The position numbers and the translations under genes were made by a program. A stretch of 42,039 nucleotides of DNA from contig NZ_LABX01000033.1 in assembly GCF_001043915.1 (NCBI RefSeq), forward strand, positions 1 to 42,039. The letters run 5' to 3'. Position 1 is the first letter of the stretch. Every line of letters starts with the position of its first letter. Positions 1-9,824 of this stretch are shown here, piece by piece. This DNA comes from Methylobacterium aquaticum (GTDB taxonomy: Bacteria; Pseudomonadota; Alphaproteobacteria; Rhizobiales; Beijerinckiaceae). The notes under the pieces are model-generated. The model had not been told where the DNA came from and did not search any database. It saw only the letters and a program-made list of their open reading frames with translations.

Positions 1-254
1 CCCCCCGCCGCCGCCCCGCTCCCCGCACAGGCCGCCGCGCCCTCGGCCTATGCGCCGGAGGCCGGCAACGGCCTGCGCTCGCTGTTCCAGACCGATGCCC
101 GCCGCGGCCCGGTCTCCGACAGCGTCGCCCGCCTGTGGGGCAGCCGGAGCACCGGCGCGAGCGCACCGAGCTATTTCCCGCGCTCCAGCGACGGGCCGGT
201 CCTGGCCGCGGCGGCGCCCGCGCCGCCGTCACGCCCTCCCCGATCCAATCCTGA
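1..254 (+). CDS. C-terminal fragment of an unidentified protein, probable frame change near its end
   Basis: The first reading frame looks like real protein for about 75 residues (alanine/proline-rich, then a stretch containing LFQTDARRGPVSDSVARLWG and SYFPRSSDGPV). It then becomes arginine/proline-rich junk and stays open to 1083, on top of the next gene. The third frame reads AAVTPSPIQS and stops at 252-254, 23 nt before the next start codon, which would be a natural end. A one-base indel at about 210-230, in a GC-only run, would join the two frames. The family is not recognisable from this fragment. A cell-wall lytic enzyme tail is possible, but I would not rely on it. The 5' end lies outside the window. 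Confidence 0.35.
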   Translation, partial: PRRRPAPRTGRRALGLCAGGRQRPALAVPDRCPPRPGLRQRRPPVGQPEHRRERTELFPALQRRAGPGRGGARAAVTPSPIQS

Positions 255-277
255 AACCCCGCCACGGAGCCGCGCCG

Positions 278-1507
278 ATGATCCGTCAGTTCCTGCTCTG
301 GACGCAGCACGAATCCGCCGGCCGGAGGGCCGAGGCGGCCTCGTCGCTCGCCCGCGCCTATCTCTACGCCAAGCTCGATCCGGCCGCGCGCTGGGAGGCC
401 AAGACTGCCATCACGGCGCTTCTCGACGATCCCTCGCCCCTGGTGCGCCGGGCGCTGGCCGAGGCTTTCGCCAATGCGGCGGATGCGCCCCGGACGCTGG
501 TGGTGGCCCTCGCCCAGGACCAGCAGGAGATCGCCGGGCTGGTGCTGGCGCGCTCGCCGGTCCTGTCGGATGCCGACCTCGTCGATTGCGCCGCCGTCGG
601 CGACGAGGCGGGGCGCATCGCCATCGCGGCGCGTCCCACCCTCTCGGCGATGTTGTGCGGGGCGCTGGCCGAGATCGCCGGGGCGGCGGCCCTGCGGGCG
701 CTCGCCGCCAATCCGGGCGCCGAGATCACCCGCGGCAGCCTCCTGCGGATGGTCGAGCGCCACGGCGACGACGCCTCCCTGCGCGAGGCCCTGCTGGCCC
801 GGGCCGACCTGCCGATCGACGTGCGCCAGGCGGTGACCGCCCGCCTTGCCAGCACCCTGTCGGCCTTCGTGAGCGGTTGCGGCTGGCTCTCGCGCGAGCG
901 CAGCGAGCGGGTGACCCGGGAGGCGCGCGAGCGCGCGACGCTCGGGCTCGCCGAAGGCTCGGACCGCACCGACCTGCGCCGCCTCGTCGCGCATCTGCGG
1001 GCGGCCGGCCAGTTGACGGCCGGGCTGATCCTGCGGGCGATGCTGTCGGGCCGGATGGCCTTCACCGAGGCGGCCCTGAGTGAGCTGTCGGGGTTGACCG
1101 CGGAACGGGTGGCGGGGCTGCTGCACGATCCGCGCGGCAGCGGCATGGCGGCGCTCTACCGCCGCGCCGGCCTGCCGCCGGCCCTCGAACCCGCCTTCGC
1201 GGCGGCGATGTCCGCCTGGCGCGAGGAGGAGAGCGGCCTGTCCGAGAGCAGCGCCGCCGGGCTGTCGCGGCGGATGATCGAGCGGGCGGTCACCGCCTGC
1301 GAGCGGCTGCCTTTCGCCGATACCCACGCCATCGTCGCCCTGCTCAACCGCTTCGATGCCGAGGCCGCCCGCGACGAGGCGCGGGTGCTCACCCGCGCCC
1401 TGGTCAGCGACGCCGCGACCGGTACGGTGATCGAGACGGTGCCGGAGACGACCCCCGCCGGCCTGAGGAACAGCTACCGCCCGGACCGGCCGCGCCTCGC
1501 GGCCTGA
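278..1507 (+). CDS. DUF2336 domain-containing protein
   Basis: A 409-residue protein starting MIRQFLLWTQHESAGRRAEA. It matches the DUF2336 family: alphaproteobacterial, all-helical, HEAT-like repeats, function unknown. The sequence consists of amphipathic helices in tandem (for example SPLVRRALAEAFANA and AALRALAANPGAEITRGSLL), with no signal peptide or membrane segment, so it is probably cytoplasmic. I chose the ATG at 278 because GGAG lies at 266-269, 8 nt upstream. The same frame is open back to 50, but that extension is arginine/proline-rich and unlike the family. A strong hairpin follows the stop codon. Some DUF2336 proteins sit near motility or cell-cycle genes in alphaproteobacteria; nothing here fixes the role. 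Confidence 0.85.
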   Translation: MIRQFLLWTQHESAGRRAEAASSLARAYLYAKLDPAARWEAKTAITALLDDPSPLVRRALAEAFANAADAPRTLVVALAQDQQEIAGLVLARSPVLSDADLVDCAAVGDEAGRIAIAARPTLSAMLCGALAEIAGAAALRALAANPGAEITRGSLLRMVERHGDDASLREALLARADLPIDVRQAVTARLASTLSAFVSGCGWLSRERSERVTREARERATLGLAEGSDRTDLRRLVAHLRAAGQLTAGLILRAMLSGRMAFTEAALSELSGLTAERVAGLLHDPRGSGMAALYRRAGLPPALEPAFAAAMSAWREEESGLSESSAAGLSRRMIERAVTACERLPFADTHAIVALLNRFDAEAARDEARVLTRALVSDAATGTVIETVPETTPAGLRNSYRPDRPRLAA

Positions 1508-1513
1508 CAGGAC

Positions 1514-1547
1514 GCGGGCCTGCACCGGCTCACCGGTGCAGGCCCGC
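1514..1547 (+). terminator. Perfect 15-bp hairpin after the DUF2336 gene
   Basis: GCGGGCCTGCACCGG (1514-1528), loop CTCA, then the exact reverse complement at 1533-1547. It begins 6 nt after the stop codon. No T-run follows, so it is a strong hairpin of the kind common at gene ends in GC-rich alphaproteobacteria. Confidence 0.7.
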
Positions 1548-1673
1548 CTGGATGATCGTGCCGCGCAGGTGCGCCAGGCAAACCTGCGGTGTCGCGGAGG
1601 TCTGGTCGCGGAACCGGCGACATCTCCTGAGCGCAGGATCGGCGGAGGCCGGACCGACCCGCAGTCGGATGCG

Positions 1674-1790
1674 TCAGCGTCCGGCGGACCGCCGGTCGGC
1701 GCACATGACCGCCGCGGCGAGGTAGCCGGCGAGCGAGACGGTCACGGTCTGGGGGTAGATCGGCCGGATGAAATGGGCGGAGACGCTCAT
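1674..1790 (-). CDS. Possible small single-pass membrane protein (38 aa)
   Basis: A 39-codon ORF (start MSVSAHFIRPIYPQ, stop TGA at 1674-1676) preceded by GGAGG at 1796-1800, with a 5-nt spacer to the ATG. That is one of the best ribosome-binding sites in the window. The middle (TVTVSLAGYLAAAVMCA) is hydrophobic enough for one membrane helix, followed by a positively charged tail ADRRSAGR. This would place the C-terminus in the cytoplasm by the positive-inside rule. It sits alone in a 519-bp gap between two unrelated genes. I recognise no family. Support is the ribosome-binding site and composition only, so it could be chance. Confidence 0.45.
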   Translation of the reverse strand: MSVSAHFIRPIYPQTVTVSLAGYLAAAVMCADRRSAGR

Positions 1791-1995
1791 CGATTCCTCC
1801 CGATTCGGGTCGCCACCCTGGCATACGATGCCGGACGGCACGTGGACAAGCGCCTGGCATCGGGAATTTTAACGTCGGATCGCAGGATTAATTTGGGGGT
1901 GATCTTTCGTGTCCGCGGTATGGCGGGCGGCCCCATTGCGCGGGATATGATTTCATCGGTCGGAATGGCGCTTCATCTGGCCGTGCTCTTCCGAA

Positions 1996-2020
1996 CCGCC
2001 CTCGCGGGCCGCGAGGGCGG
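1996..2020 (-). terminator. Hairpin downstream of bioB
   Basis: CCGCCCTCGC (1996-2005), loop GGGCC, GCGAGGGCGG (2011-2020): a perfect 10-bp stem starting 7 nt beyond the bioB stop on the minus strand. There is no clear T-tract. The rest of 1861-1995 is relatively AT-rich and holds nothing I can name. Confidence 0.55.
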
Positions 2021-2026
2021 CGGCCG

Positions 2027-3022
2027 TCAGGCAGGAGCATGCCCTGTGCCGGCGGAGGACGTCCGTGGCGCGAGGGCGGCGAAGAGGGCCGCGTCGTCGT
2101 CAGGTTCGGCGTTCGACGTCGTCAGCAGGGTGTCGCCGGAGAAGACCGAGTTCGCCCCGGCGAGGAAGCACAGGATCTGGGCCTCCCGCCCGAGTTGCGC
2201 GCGGCCCGCCGAGAGACGCAAGACCGCATCCGGCAGGACGAGCCGCGCCGTCGCCACCATACGCACCACGTCGAGGGGATCGAGGCGGGGGCGATCGGCG
2301 AGCGGCGTGCCCGCCACCGGCACCAGGGCGTTGATCGGCACGCTCTCGGGATGCGGCGTCAGTCCCGCCAGCACGGCCAGCAGGCCGGCGCGGTCCGCCA
2401 TCGCCTCGCCCATGCCGATGATGCCGCCGCAGCACAGGCCGATCCCGGCCTCCCGCACCGTCGCCAGGGTCGCGAGCCTGTCCTCGTAGCGACGGGTGGT
2501 TACGATCCGGTCGTAGAAGTCCGGGCCGGTATCCAGGTTGTGGTTGTAGGCGGTCAGCCCGGCCGCGGCGAGGCGCGTGGCCTGGTGGGCCTTCAGCATG
2601 CCGAGGGTGACGCAGGCTTCCAGTCCCAGCGCCCGCACGCCTTCGACCATCGCCACCACCGCGTCGAACTCGGCACCATCGCGCACCTCGCGCCACGCCG
2701 CCCCCATGCAGAATCGCTCCGCCCCCGCCGCCTTGGCCCTGGCGGCCTGTGCCAGCACGGTCGCCGGGTCCATCAGCCGGTCGCGGGTGAGGTCGACCCC
2801 GCGGTGATGCGCCGATTGCGGGCAATAGGCGCAATCCTCGGGGCAGCCGCCGGTCTTCACCGACAGAAGGCTCGCCTTGCGGATCCGGGTCGGGTCGTGC
2901 CGACGCCGATGGACGGCATTGGCCCGTCCGACCAGTTCGAGCAGGGCCAGGTCGTGGAGGGCCTCGATCTCCGGCACCGTCCAGTCGTGCCGGACGCTCC
3001 CGTCCTCGTGACGCGGGTTCAT
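2027..3022 (-). CDS. bioB: Biotin synthase BioB
   Basis: A 331-residue radical-SAM enzyme that inserts sulfur into dethiobiotin in the last step of biotin synthesis. The 4Fe-4S cluster motif CPEDCAYC gives Cys60, Cys64 and Cys67, followed by PQSAHH. Other BioB hallmarks are present: [33 protein letters not shown], and near the end the [2Fe-2S] ligand region LRLSAGR with [17 protein letters not shown]. Length is normal for BioB. The ATG overlaps the bioY stop codon (ATGA at 3019-3022), so the two are translationally coupled in one operon. No bioF, bioD or bioA is in the window, so the rest of the pathway must lie elsewhere. Confidence 0.97.
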   Translation of the reverse strand: MNPRHEDGSVRHDWTVPEIEALHDLALLELVGRANAVHRRRHDPTRIRKASLLSVKTGGCPEDCAYCPQSAHHRGVDLTRDRLMDPATVLAQAARAKAAGAERFCMGAAWREVRDGAEFDAVVAMVEGVRALGLEACVTLGMLKAHQATRLAAAGLTAYNHNLDTGPDFYDRIVTTRRYEDRLATLATVREAGIGLCCGGIIGMGEAMADRAGLLAVLAGLTPHPESVPINALVPVAGTPLADRPRLDPLDVVRMVATARLVLPDAVLRLSAGRAQLGREAQILCFLAGANSVFSGDTLLTTSNAEPDDDAALFAALAPRTSSAGTGHAPA

Positions 3023-3576
3023 CGGGCTACCGCCCGGCGCAAGGCCGGCAGGGCGGACGCCCCGGCGGCGGCGAGGCCGACCTTGACGAGGTCGCCGAGG
3101 AGGAACGGGGCGAGGCCGACGGCGAGGAGGCGGTCCGCCGGCACGAACAGGGCCAGCCAGGCGAGGCCGAGGGCATAGATCACCGTGAGGCCGGCGAGCA
3201 TCGCGGCGACCCGGCCGAGGAGCCCGCGCCCGGCGGCGAGGGCGCCGACGAGCCCAGCGGCGATCAGGTAGCCCGCCAGGTAGCCGCCGGTCGGCCCCGC
3301 CATGTAGGCCAGACCGAGGCCCCGTTCCGGCGTGCCGGAGAAGACGGGAAAACCGGCGGCGCCCGCCGCGAGGTAGCCGAGCAGCGTCGCGACCGCGAGG
3401 CGGGGACCGGCCGCGAGGGCCAGGGCCATCACGGCGAGGGTGTGCAGCGTCATCGGGACCGGCCAGAACGGGATCTGGATCTTGGCCGCGAGCGTGAGGA
3501 GCAGCGTACCCGACAGGATGACGGCGAGAATCCGGGCCGCGCGGAGGGGCGCGGCGCCGACGACGAGGGCAGTCAT
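3019..3576 (-). CDS. bioY: BioY family biotin transporter (S component)
   Basis: About 185 residues, six hydrophobic segments, starting [19 protein letters not shown]. It matches BioY, the substrate-binding membrane subunit of energy-coupling-factor biotin uptake: [39 protein letters not shown] and [10 protein letters not shown] are family signatures. BioY can work alone or with EcfAT/BioMN; no ATPase genes are nearby. I chose the ATG at 3574-3576 because GGAG lies 6 nt upstream. An in-frame ATG at 3588 would add MERP. A BioR-type palindrome lies at 3590-3599, just before the ribosome-binding site, so repression by the adjacent bioR product when biotin is plentiful is expected. The gene overlaps bioB by 4 nt. 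Confidence 0.95.
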   Translation of the reverse strand: MTALVVGAAPLRAARILAVILSGTLLLTLAAKIQIPFWPVPMTLHTLAVMALALAAGPRLAVATLLGYLAAGAAGFPVFSGTPERGLGLAYMAGPTGGYLAGYLIAAGLVGALAAGRGLLGRVAAMLAGLTVIYALGLAWLALFVPADRLLAVGLAPFLLGDLVKVGLAAAGASALPALRRAVAR

Positions 3577-3589
3577 CGGTCTCTCCATT

Positions 3590-3599
3590 TTATAGATAA
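3590..3599. promoter_or_regulatory. BioR operator upstream of bioYB
   Basis: TTATAGATAA fits the published BioR recognition palindrome of alphaproteobacteria (TTATMKATAA type). It lies 13 nt upstream of the bioY ATG, just before its ribosome-binding site, so bound BioR would block transcription of bioYB. Confidence 0.85.
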
Positions 3600-3662
3600 T
3601 TTTGCCAAGGCGGCACGAGAGAGATCCACGATTGCGGCGCCAAGGGCAATATGCCTGCTCAA

Positions 3663-3672
3663 TAATAGATAA
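3663..3672. promoter_or_regulatory. Second, imperfect BioR-like site upstream of bioY
   Basis: TAATAGATAA differs at one position from the site at 3590-3599. It lies 63 nt from it (about six helical turns), between the bioR stop and bioY. It could be an auxiliary operator or an AT-rich promoter element. The match is weaker and unsupported by anything else. Confidence 0.45.
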
Positions 3673-3680
3673 TATGGATG

Positions 3681-4331
3681 TCAGGTGGTGCGGCGCGGAG
3701 GCGTGGCCCCGGGCCGATGCCCGACCCACAGGACATGGCGGGCCAGGATGGCGGCGGCGGCATCGACATCCCCGGCCCGCAGCGCGACCAGGATGGCGCG
3801 GTGGTCACGGTCGGTCGGCGCCTCCCACTCGGCACGCCAGCCGGCGAACAGGAAGCGGGCGCTGGCGGCCTGAAGGTCGTCGATCGCCTTCATGAGGCGC
3901 GGCATGCCGCAGGGAGCCAGGATGAGACGGTGGAAGCTGCGGTTGGCCTCTTCCCATGCCTGCACGTCGCCGCCGGCCCGGTCGCCGGCCCGGGTCGCGT
4001 CCTCGGCCCGATCGAGGGTCGCCGGAGTGAGGTGCGGCGCGGCATGGCGCAGGGCCAGCACTTCGAGGGCGGCGCGCATCTCGGCCACTTCCCGCACCTC
4101 CTCCGGGCCGAACCCGGCGACGCGCACGCCCCGCCGCGGCTCGCTCACCACCAGCCCCTGCGCTTCGAGGCGCCGGAACGCCTCCCGGACCGGGACATGG
4201 CTGGCATCGAACTCCGCGGCGACGGCGTCCTGCCGCAGCCGGGACCCCGCCGCGAGGGCGCCGGAGACGATGCGCTCCGCCAGGGCCCGGCTGATCCGCA
4301 GGGCGATCGGTTCGTCTTTGGCTGTCGTCAT
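3681..4331 (-). CDS. bioR: BioR, GntR/FCD-family repressor of biotin genes
   Basis: A 216-residue GntR regulator. Winged helix-turn-helix at about residues 10-72 (ALAERIVSGALAAGSRLRQ, HVPVREAFRRLEAQGLV, PRRGVRV) and an FCD ligand domain at about 78-205 with the usual histidines His134 (NRSFHRLI), His177 (DHRAI) and His199. BioR represses biotin synthesis and transport genes in alphaproteobacteria. The identification rests on the family, the adjacent bioYB operon and BioR palindromes before both bioY and this gene. The ATG is only 3 nt from the palindrome at 4335-4344 and no ribosome-binding site is visible, so the mRNA may be leaderless and the gene autoregulated. Confidence 0.88.
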   Translation of the reverse strand: MTTAKDEPIALRISRALAERIVSGALAAGSRLRQDAVAAEFDASHVPVREAFRRLEAQGLVVSEPRRGVRVAGFGPEEVREVAEMRAALEVLALRHAAPHLTPATLDRAEDATRAGDRAGGDVQAWEEANRSFHRLILAPCGMPRLMKAIDDLQAASARFLFAGWRAEWEAPTDRDHRAILVALRAGDVDAAAAILARHVLWVGHRPGATPPRRTT

Positions 4332-4333
4332 GG

Positions 4334-4345
4334 ATTATCGATAAT
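4334..4345. promoter_or_regulatory. BioR operator abutting the bioR start codon
   Basis: ATTATCGATAAT is a perfect 12-bp palindrome containing TTATCGATAA (4335-4344). It ends 2 nt from the bioR ATG (4329-4331), where a ribosome-binding site would normally be. Autorepression of bioR is the simple reading. Confidence 0.75.
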
Positions 4346-4461
4346 TCAAGGCTGCCGGGAGGTCACCCGGCCCGACGCCAATTTGCCGGACGGCCTGTGG
4401 GCGTGGCTTTCGCCGTGCCGGGGCGCGACGCTTGGCCCAAAGCCGAATCAGCGAGGCGACG

Positions 4462-5181
4462 ATGAGCAATGGCTGGGACGAATCCGCGGCGGCCTGGATC
4501 GCCGATATGGGCGAGGAGGGCGATTTCGGCCGCAGCCACGTGCTCGACGCGCCGATGCTGGCGCGGCTGCGCGACCGCGGCTTTCGCCGCGCCCTCGATG
4601 TCGGCTGTGGCGAGGGGCGCTTCTGCCGGATGCTGCGGGATCTCGGCATCGCCCCGGTGGGGATCGACCCCACCGACGCCCTGCTGCGCCAAGCCCGGGC
4701 CCGGGATCCGGCGGGCACCTACAGGCCCGGCCGGGCCGAGGCGCTGCCCTTCGCGGATGGCGCCTTCGATCTCGTCGTGAGCTACCTCACGCTGATCGAC
4801 ATCCCGGACGTTCGGGCGGCGATCCGCGAGATAGCCCGGGTGCTGGCGCCGGGCGGGACGCTGCTGATCGCCAACCTGACGAGCCTCAGCACGGCCGGCG
4901 CCTGGACCATGGATGCCGACGGCATCCGGCGCTTCCGGATCGACGGATACCTCGAAGAGCGGGCCGAGTGGGCCGAATGGCACGGGATCCGGGTGCGCAA
5001 CTGGCACCGGCCGCTCTCCCTCTACATGAGGCTGCTGCTCGAGCAGGGGCTGGCGTTGCGCCACTTTGACGAGCCGGCCCCGCATCGCGGCGACCCGGAG
5101 CGGATCGCGCGCCATCGGCGGGTGCCGTGGTTCGTGATGATGGAATGGGAGAAGCCGGGCACAGGCCCGGCTGCGCGGTGA
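4462..5181 (+). CDS. Class I SAM-dependent methyltransferase
   Basis: A 239-residue protein starting MSNGWDESAAAWIADMG. Motif I for S-adenosylmethionine binding is ALDVGCGEGRF (about residues 44-54), the acidic end of strand 2 is VGIDPTDALL, and motif III follows LPFADGAFDLVVSYLTLIDI (Methyltransf_11 type). The substrate is unknown. WEKPGTGPAAR ends the protein. The ATG at 4462 has GAGG at 4453-4456, a 5-nt spacer. The frame is open ten codons further upstream, but that part lacks a ribosome-binding site. It is divergent from bioR and shares the 130-bp gap with its promoter, but nothing suggests a role in biotin synthesis: BioC lacks this N-terminus and would be expected with bioF/D. Confidence 0.88.
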   Translation: MSNGWDESAAAWIADMGEEGDFGRSHVLDAPMLARLRDRGFRRALDVGCGEGRFCRMLRDLGIAPVGIDPTDALLRQARARDPAGTYRPGRAEALPFADGAFDLVVSYLTLIDIPDVRAAIREIARVLAPGGTLLIANLTSLSTAGAWTMDADGIRRFRIDGYLEERAEWAEWHGIRVRNWHRPLSLYMRLLLEQGLALRHFDEPAPHRGDPERIARHRRVPWFVMMEWEKPGTGPAAR

Positions 5182-5286
5182 AGCGGTGGAGGCGAGGGTG
5201 GCCGGCCGGATGGCGGGGATGACCGTGCGAGACAGGCCCCCGCCGGAGAGCCGATCGGGTCATCTCCATGACCTAGGGACATGATG

Positions 5287-5313
5287 ACGGAGAGACAGGA
5301 TAACGGAGAGACA
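5287..5313 (+). repeat. Short direct repeat, 16-nt period
   Basis: ACGGAGAGACA occurs at 5287-5297 and again at 5303-5313, inside the 191-bp gap between the methyltransferase and the DUF3606 gene. The gap also holds a GATGACC...GGGTCATC inverted pair (from about 5218 to 5264). No function is evident. Confidence 0.5.
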
Positions 5314-5372
5314 TGGCGAAACGCTGCGGGCCGCCGCGCCCGGCTCACAGCGCCAATCCCGTCGAGGGACTG

Positions 5373-5558
5373 TTACGCCGCTTGGCGGCCGAGATGCGCT
5401 GCCACGGTCGAGACCCGAGAACCGACCATCTTGACGGCCATGCGGAGTTCTTCACCGGTCACGCCGAACTGTCCCGCCCAATAGGCACGGTCGTCCGGGC
5501 AGTGAATGTCGATGTGCTGCGCGAAGCGCGGCTTGAAACTGTCCTGGGAGAGGGACAT
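5373..5558 (-). CDS. DUF3606 domain-containing small protein
   Basis: A 61-residue protein. The order IDIHCPDDRAYWAGQFGVTG, EELRMAVKMVGSRVSTVAAHL is the DUF3606 pattern (D...YW...FGVs..eL..Av..vG..v..V..hL), a small soluble helical family frequent in Hyphomicrobiales, often with several paralogues per genome and of unknown function. The ribosome-binding site AGGA lies 7-8 nt before the ATG. It is monocistronic, between a plus-strand methyltransferase and a plus-strand asparaginase. Confidence 0.85.
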   Translation of the reverse strand: MSLSQDSFKPRFAQHIDIHCPDDRAYWAGQFGVTGEELRMAVKMVGSRVSTVAAHLGRQAA

Positions 5559-5571
5559 GATGCTTTCCTAA

Positions 5572-6879
<1,308 letters not shown>

Positions 6880-6984
6880 GCCGCGGGCGGGCGGCGGGGC
6901 GCGGCCTCCCGGGGTCGTATCCGCCGCACCGAGAGGGTGACCCGTGGGCCGTGGCGACCGGAGCCAGGATCCGCCTCCAACGCG

Positions 6985-7020
6985 CGAGGGCCGCGCTCCT
7001 CCTCAGGAGCGCGGCCCTCG
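6985..7020. terminator. Bidirectional 16-bp terminator hairpin between ansB and irr
   Basis: CGAGGGCCGCGCTCCT (6985-7000), loop CCTC, perfect complement at 7005-7020. It lies between two convergent genes and can serve both. Confidence 0.8.
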
Positions 7021-7044
7021 CAACAGGCGACGATACGGCCGGGA

Positions 7045-7545
7045 TCAGGCTCGGCTGGGCCGGCGGCGCAGGCGCACGATCACCTCGACGCCGGCGATCT
7101 CCATGCCCTCGGGAGCCTGCGGCAGCGAATCGACGGTGATGCCGCAATCCGGCATGTCGAGCACCTGGCCCTCCTCCTCCAGGAAGAAGTGGTGGTGCTC
7201 GCTCGGGTTGGTGTCGAAATACGCTTTCGACCCGTCCAGCGCGAGCTGTCGCAGCAGGCCGGCCTCGGTGAACTGGTGCAGGGTGTTGTAGACCGTAGCG
7301 AGGGAGACCGGGACTTTGGCCCGCATCGCCTCGTCGTAGAGCATCTCGGCGGTCAGGTGCCGGTCGCCCTTGCCGAACAGCAGCCAGCCGAGGGAGAGGC
7401 GCTGACGGGTCGGGCGCAGGCCGGCGCGGCGCAGGCGGTCACGAAGATCCGAGAGCGGGCAACCGCGCCGCTGGCCGGCGGCGCCGGTCTCGAGGGCCGG
7501 GACGCGGGCGCCGAGGACGGCGCGCAGGGGCGACAGGTCGTTCAT
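7045..7545 (-). CDS. irr: Irr, Fur-family iron/heme response regulator
   Basis: A 166-residue Fur-superfamily protein. It carries the Irr-typical helix-turn-helix start LRPTRQRLSLGWLLFGKGDR then HLTAEMLYDEA and LATVYNTLHQF, and a His-rich metal/heme site EHHHFF (His117-119). A GCP motif (Cys29-Pro30) resembles the heme regulatory motif of Bradyrhizobium Irr and is absent from some other Irr proteins. Irr controls iron and heme genes in rhizobia and relatives. The ATG at 7545 has no obvious ribosome-binding site. A TTG at 7587 would add 14 residues. It is divergent from fabA, an arrangement conserved in Hyphomicrobiales. Confidence 0.9.
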   Translation of the reverse strand: MNDLSPLRAVLGARVPALETGAAGQRRGCPLSDLRDRLRRAGLRPTRQRLSLGWLLFGKGDRHLTAEMLYDEAMRAKVPVSLATVYNTLHQFTEAGLLRQLALDGSKAYFDTNPSEHHHFFLEEEGQVLDMPDCGITVDSLPQAPEGMEIAGVEVIVRLRRRPSRA

Positions 7546-7779
7546 CAGCGGAAGGATCGACTCGTTGGACGGCGACAAGAATACCAAACGTTATAGGCCG
7601 CCCGCCCCCCCGCCGCAACCCGACCGCAGCCGTGGCGGCGCAGATCAGAAGCGTTACAGAGTATGGCCTTCGGGCGGCTTTGAACAGACCCGGTCGCTGT
7701 GTTAACGAAGCGCCACCCGCCGCGGCCGGGCATCCTGCCGGACCATCCGCGGCCCCCGCACGAGGAATTCGCTCCACTC

Positions 7780-8337
7780 ATGTCCGCCGACCAGACCTCC
7801 GCCCCCGATGCCCCGAGCCGGCCCTCGCACTTCTCCTACGAGGACCTGCTGGCCTGTGGCCGCGGCGAGATGTTCGGCGCCGGCAACGCGCAACTGCCGC
7901 TGCCGCCGATGCTGATGTTCGACCGTATCACCTCGATCGGCCGCGACGGCGGCGCCCACGGCAAGGGGCACGTCCTGGCCGAACTCGACGTGCGGCCCGA
8001 CCTCTGGTTCTTCCCCTGCCACTTCCAGGGCGACCCGGTGATGCCGGGCTGTCTCGGCCTCGACGCCCTGTGGCAGATGGTGGGCTTCCACCTCGGCTGG
8101 CTCGGCGCGCCGGGCCGCGGCCGGGCGCTCGGCGTCGGCGAGGTGAAGCTTTCCGGCCAGGTGCTTCCGACCATGACGAAGGTCGTGTACGGCGTCGACA
8201 TCAAGCGGGTGCGCCAGGGCCGCCTGGTCCTCGGCATCGCCGATGGCTGGCTCGAGGCCGATGGCGAGCGCGTCTACGAGGTGCAGGATCTGCGCGTCGG
8301 CCTGTTCCAGGCCGCGACCCCGGCCGCTGGCGGCTGA
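7780..8337 (+). CDS. fabA: 3-hydroxydecanoyl-ACP dehydratase/isomerase FabA
   Basis: About 185 residues. FabA dehydrates 3-hydroxydecanoyl-ACP and isomerises trans-2- to cis-3-decenoyl-ACP, the branch point to unsaturated fatty acids. The active-site block [20 protein letters not shown] gives His81 and, further on, Asp95 (His70/Asp84 in E. coli). [10 protein letters not shown] and [11 protein letters not shown] are also conserved. The ATG at 7780 follows GAGGAA at 7762-7767 with a rather long spacer. The frame is open upstream to 7699, but that part is not FabA-like. First gene of fabA-fabB-fabI; the 185-bp gap to fabB shows nothing but GC-rich sequence. Confidence 0.95.
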   Translation: MSADQTSAPDAPSRPSHFSYEDLLACGRGEMFGAGNAQLPLPPMLMFDRITSIGRDGGAHGKGHVLAELDVRPDLWFFPCHFQGDPVMPGCLGLDALWQMVGFHLGWLGAPGRGRALGVGEVKLSGQVLPTMTKVVYGVDIKRVRQGRLVLGIADGWLEADGERVYEVQDLRVGLFQAATPAAGG

Positions 8338-8522
8338 TCCGTCGCGAGACGCCCGCACCCCGCGGGCGACCGGGCCCGCCGGAAGGCAGGCTCGACACGG
8401 GCCCGCCGGGACCCTTTCCCCCGACGGGCAGTTGAGATTACGGCATCGGGCGCCTAGGTGACATCCGCGTGGCGACACCGCCCGCGGGCGCGAACGGCGC
8501 CGCTCAGAGGGTTCCGACGATC

Positions 8523-9749
8523 ATGAGGCGCGTGGCGATCACCGGGATGGGCATCGTCTCGTCCATCGGCAATTCCACCCAGGAGGTTCTGGCGTCCCTC
8601 CGCGAGGCGCGCTCGGGCATCTCCCGCGCCGAGGATTTTTCCGCCCACGGCTTCCGCAGCCAGGTCGCGGGCGCACCGACCCTCGACGCCGAGGCGGTGG
8701 TCGACCGTCGCGCGATGCGCTTCCACGGCGGCGGCACCGCCTGGAACCACGTCGCGATGGAGCAGGCGATCCGCGACGCCGGCCTCGAGCAGGCCGAGAT
8801 CTCGCACGAGCGCACCGGCATCATCATGGGCTCGGGCGGTCCCTCGACCCGCGCCCTGGTGGAGGCGGCCGACATCGCCCGCGCCAAGGGGCCGAAGCGC
8901 GTCGGGCCGTTCGCGGTGCCGAAAGCCATGTCCTCGACGGCGTCGGCGACCCTCGCCACCTGGTTCAAGATCCGGGGCGTGAACTACTCGATCTCCTCGG
9001 CCTGCGCGACCTCGAACCACTGCATCGGCAACGCCGCCGAGATCATCCAGGGCGGCCGCCAGGACATCATCTTCGCCGGCGGCTGCGAGGAGCTGGACTG
9101 GACCCTGTCGGTCCTGTTCGACGCCATGGGGGCGATGTCCTCGAAGTACAACGAGACCCCGTCGCGGGCCTCGCGCGCCTACGACAAGGCGCGGGACGGC
9201 TTCGTCATCGCGGGCGGTGCCGGCGTGCTGGTGCTGGAGGAGCTGGAGCATGCCCGCGCCCGCGGTGCGCGCATCTACGGCGAGGTCGCCGGCTACGGCG
9301 CCACCTCGGACGGCCACGACATGGTGGCCCCGTCCGGCGAGGGCGCGGTGCGCTGCATGCGCCAGGCGATCGCCGGCCTGAAGGGGGTCAAGATCGACTA
9401 CATCAACCCGCACGCCACCTCGACCCCGGTCGGTGACGACAAGGAGATCGAGGCGATCCGCGAGGTGTTCGGCGCCGGCGACCACTGCCCGCCGATCGCC
9501 GCGACGAAGTCGCTCACCGGCCATTCGCTGGGCGCCACCGGCGTGCAGGAGGCGATCTACTCGCTCCTGATGATGAATAACGGCTTCATCTGCGAGAGCG
9601 CCCATATCGACGAGCTCGACCCGGCCTTCGCCGACATGCCGATCCTGCGCGCCCGCCAGGACGATGCGAAGCTCGGCCACGTGCTCAGCAACTCCTTCGG
9701 CTTCGGCGGCACCAACGCCACGCTGGTGCTCAAGCACGTCGACGCCTGA
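8523..9749 (+). CDS. fabB: 3-oxoacyl-ACP synthase I FabB
   Basis: A 408-residue condensing enzyme that elongates cis-3-decenoyl-ACP made by FabA. The nucleophile is Cys161 in [18 protein letters not shown]. The catalytic histidines lie in [11 protein letters not shown] and [11 protein letters not shown], and the glycine-rich end is [13 protein letters not shown]. It starts [24 protein letters not shown] at 8506-8510 is 12 nt upstream. A GTG at 8469 would add 18 residues without family support. It follows fabA as in other gammaproteobacterial and alphaproteobacterial fabAB pairs. Confidence 0.95.
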   Translation: MRRVAITGMGIVSSIGNSTQEVLASLREARSGISRAEDFSAHGFRSQVAGAPTLDAEAVVDRRAMRFHGGGTAWNHVAMEQAIRDAGLEQAEISHERTGIIMGSGGPSTRALVEAADIARAKGPKRVGPFAVPKAMSSTASATLATWFKIRGVNYSISSACATSNHCIGNAAEIIQGGRQDIIFAGGCEELDWTLSVLFDAMGAMSSKYNETPSRASRAYDKARDGFVIAGGAGVLVLEELEHARARGARIYGEVAGYGATSDGHDMVAPSGEGAVRCMRQAIAGLKGVKIDYINPHATSTPVGDDKEIEAIREVFGAGDHCPPIAATKSLTGHSLGATGVQEAIYSLLMMNNGFICESAHIDELDPAFADMPILRARQDDAKLGHVLSNSFGFGGTNATLVLKHVDA

Positions 9750-9824
9750 CCTCCCGCGCGGCGTGGACAGGAGCCCGCCCGCCGCGTAAAGGCCCGGTCC
9801 ACCGGCAAGAGCGGAGGATCGGGC

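Noticed and set aside
4462..5181. BioC, malonyl-ACP methyltransferase of biotin synthesis
   Set aside because: It is near bioYB and bioR but divergent, lacks BioC-specific features, and has no BioR site in its own orientation. A generic class I methyltransferase call is safer.
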